From: an uncultured Bacilli bacterium | Lineage (GTDB): Bacteria; Bacillota_I; Bacilli_A; RF39; UBA660 | NCBI GenBank assembly: GCA_934141145.1 | Contig: CAKPCA010000032.1 | Coordinates: forward strand, 1 to 6,359 | Direction of reading: 5' to 3' | Length of the DNA: 6,359 nt | Shown: positions 6,048 through 6,359 of the stretch, piece by piece | Layout of the letters: the number at the start of each line of letters is the position of its first letter | Numbering within the stretch: the first letter of the stretch is position 1 | Notes under the pieces: generated by a model | Database searches by the model: none | What the model was told of the DNA's origin: nothing | Seen by the model: only the letters and a program-made list of their open reading frames with translations | Made by a program: the position numbers and the translations under genes

Positions 6048-6359
6048 ATGCATAAGAAAACAATAATATTAATTATTTCTATTATACTGTCAATTATATT
6101 ACTTTCTATATTGACTTTTTGTCTCATACAAAAAAGCAATTTAAGTAATAAATGTATAGATGATTATATAGAATTTTTTCAAAACAATGATGAAAAAATT
6201 TTTTCAATAGATAGAATTACCTATTTTAGTAATTGCAGTGCTAACATAGATACAAATTACAATTCATCTTTTAAAATATCCAATTTAAATCAATATACAG
6301 ATATAGCAATATTTTTAAATAATAACTCAACTGAATATACAGCTGCCAATACATTAAAG
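6048..6359 (+). CDS. Hypothetical membrane-anchored protein (3' end beyond window)
   Basis: The ATG at 6048 is preceded by AGGAAGGA (6031-6038) at good spacing and a promoter at 5975-6008, and the frame stays open for 104 codons to the window edge. The protein begins MHKK followed by a strongly hydrophobic segment at about 5-27 (rich in Ile and Leu, ending TFCLIQK). This is a typical N-terminal membrane anchor or uncleaved signal; the positive N-terminus predicts that the rest lies outside the membrane. The visible outer part is rich in Asn, Ser, Asp and Tyr (for example SNCSANIDTNYNSSF at 61-75) and has cysteines at 36 and 63. C25 lies inside the hydrophobic segment, but the residues around it are not a good lipobox, so a lipoprotein is possible but weakly supported. 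I recognise no family. It is transcribed away from the glycan operon and need not be related to it. Confidence 0.75.
   Translation, partial: MHKKTIILIISIILSIILLSILTFCLIQKSNLSNKCIDDYIEFFQNNDEKIFSIDRITYFSNCSANIDTNYNSSFKISNLNQYTDIAIFLNNNSTEYTAANTLK

Noticed and set aside
1..6359. Search by eye for CRISPR arrays, tRNA or rRNA genes, insertion sequences and phage genes
   Set aside because: No regularly spaced repeats, cloverleaf or rRNA-like sequence, transposase motifs or terminal inverted repeats were seen; nearly all of the window is explained by the coding genes.

Overview
The window is very AT-rich, uses A/T-ending codons throughout, and has strong AGGAGG-type ribosome binding sites and near-consensus sigma-A promoters. 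This points to a low-GC Firmicute, most likely a member of the Clostridia. The assignment rests on composition and gene style only; no species can be named.

Layout, left to right. Positions 1-869 (minus strand) hold the N-terminal 289 codons of murE, the peptidoglycan Mur ligase, cut by the window edge. It has its own promoter at 912-940. Positions 961-994 hold a rho-independent terminator that closes a five-gene minus-strand operon running from 5843 down to 1001. In transcription order the operon encodes: (1) an unclassified GT-A-like glycosyltransferase, 415 aa; (2) a family 2 glycosyltransferase, 337 aa; (3) a GNAT N-acetyltransferase, 147 aa; (4) a polysaccharide pyruvyl transferase family protein, 337 aa; (5) an iron-sulfur protein of the FrhB/FdhB ('coenzyme F420 hydrogenase beta subunit') family with two N-terminal [4Fe-4S] motifs, 360 aa. 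Gene gaps are 1, 17, 12 and 10 nt, and each gene has its own Shine-Dalgarno. A strong promoter (TTGACA, 18 nt, extended -10 TGATATAAT) lies at 5903-5932. The predicted mRNA starts directly at a hairpin. Positions 5844-6047 are a divergent intergenic region. On the plus strand, 6048-6359 is the start of a gene for a protein with an N-terminal membrane anchor, function unknown, cut by the right edge.

Interpretation (inference): the operon looks like a compact cassette for building and decorating a cell-surface glycan. Two glycosyltransferases would add sugars, the GNAT enzyme would acylate (for example an amino sugar), and the pyruvyl transferase homologue would add or modify an acidic group. 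The iron-sulfur protein would supply a redox step whose substrate is not known. No flippase, polymerase, ligase or nucleotide-sugar synthesis genes are present in the window, so the cassette would have to work with machinery encoded elsewhere. The pairing of a pyruvyl transferase homologue with an FrhB-like iron-sulfur protein is the most interesting point here, because its chemistry is not explained by the family names.
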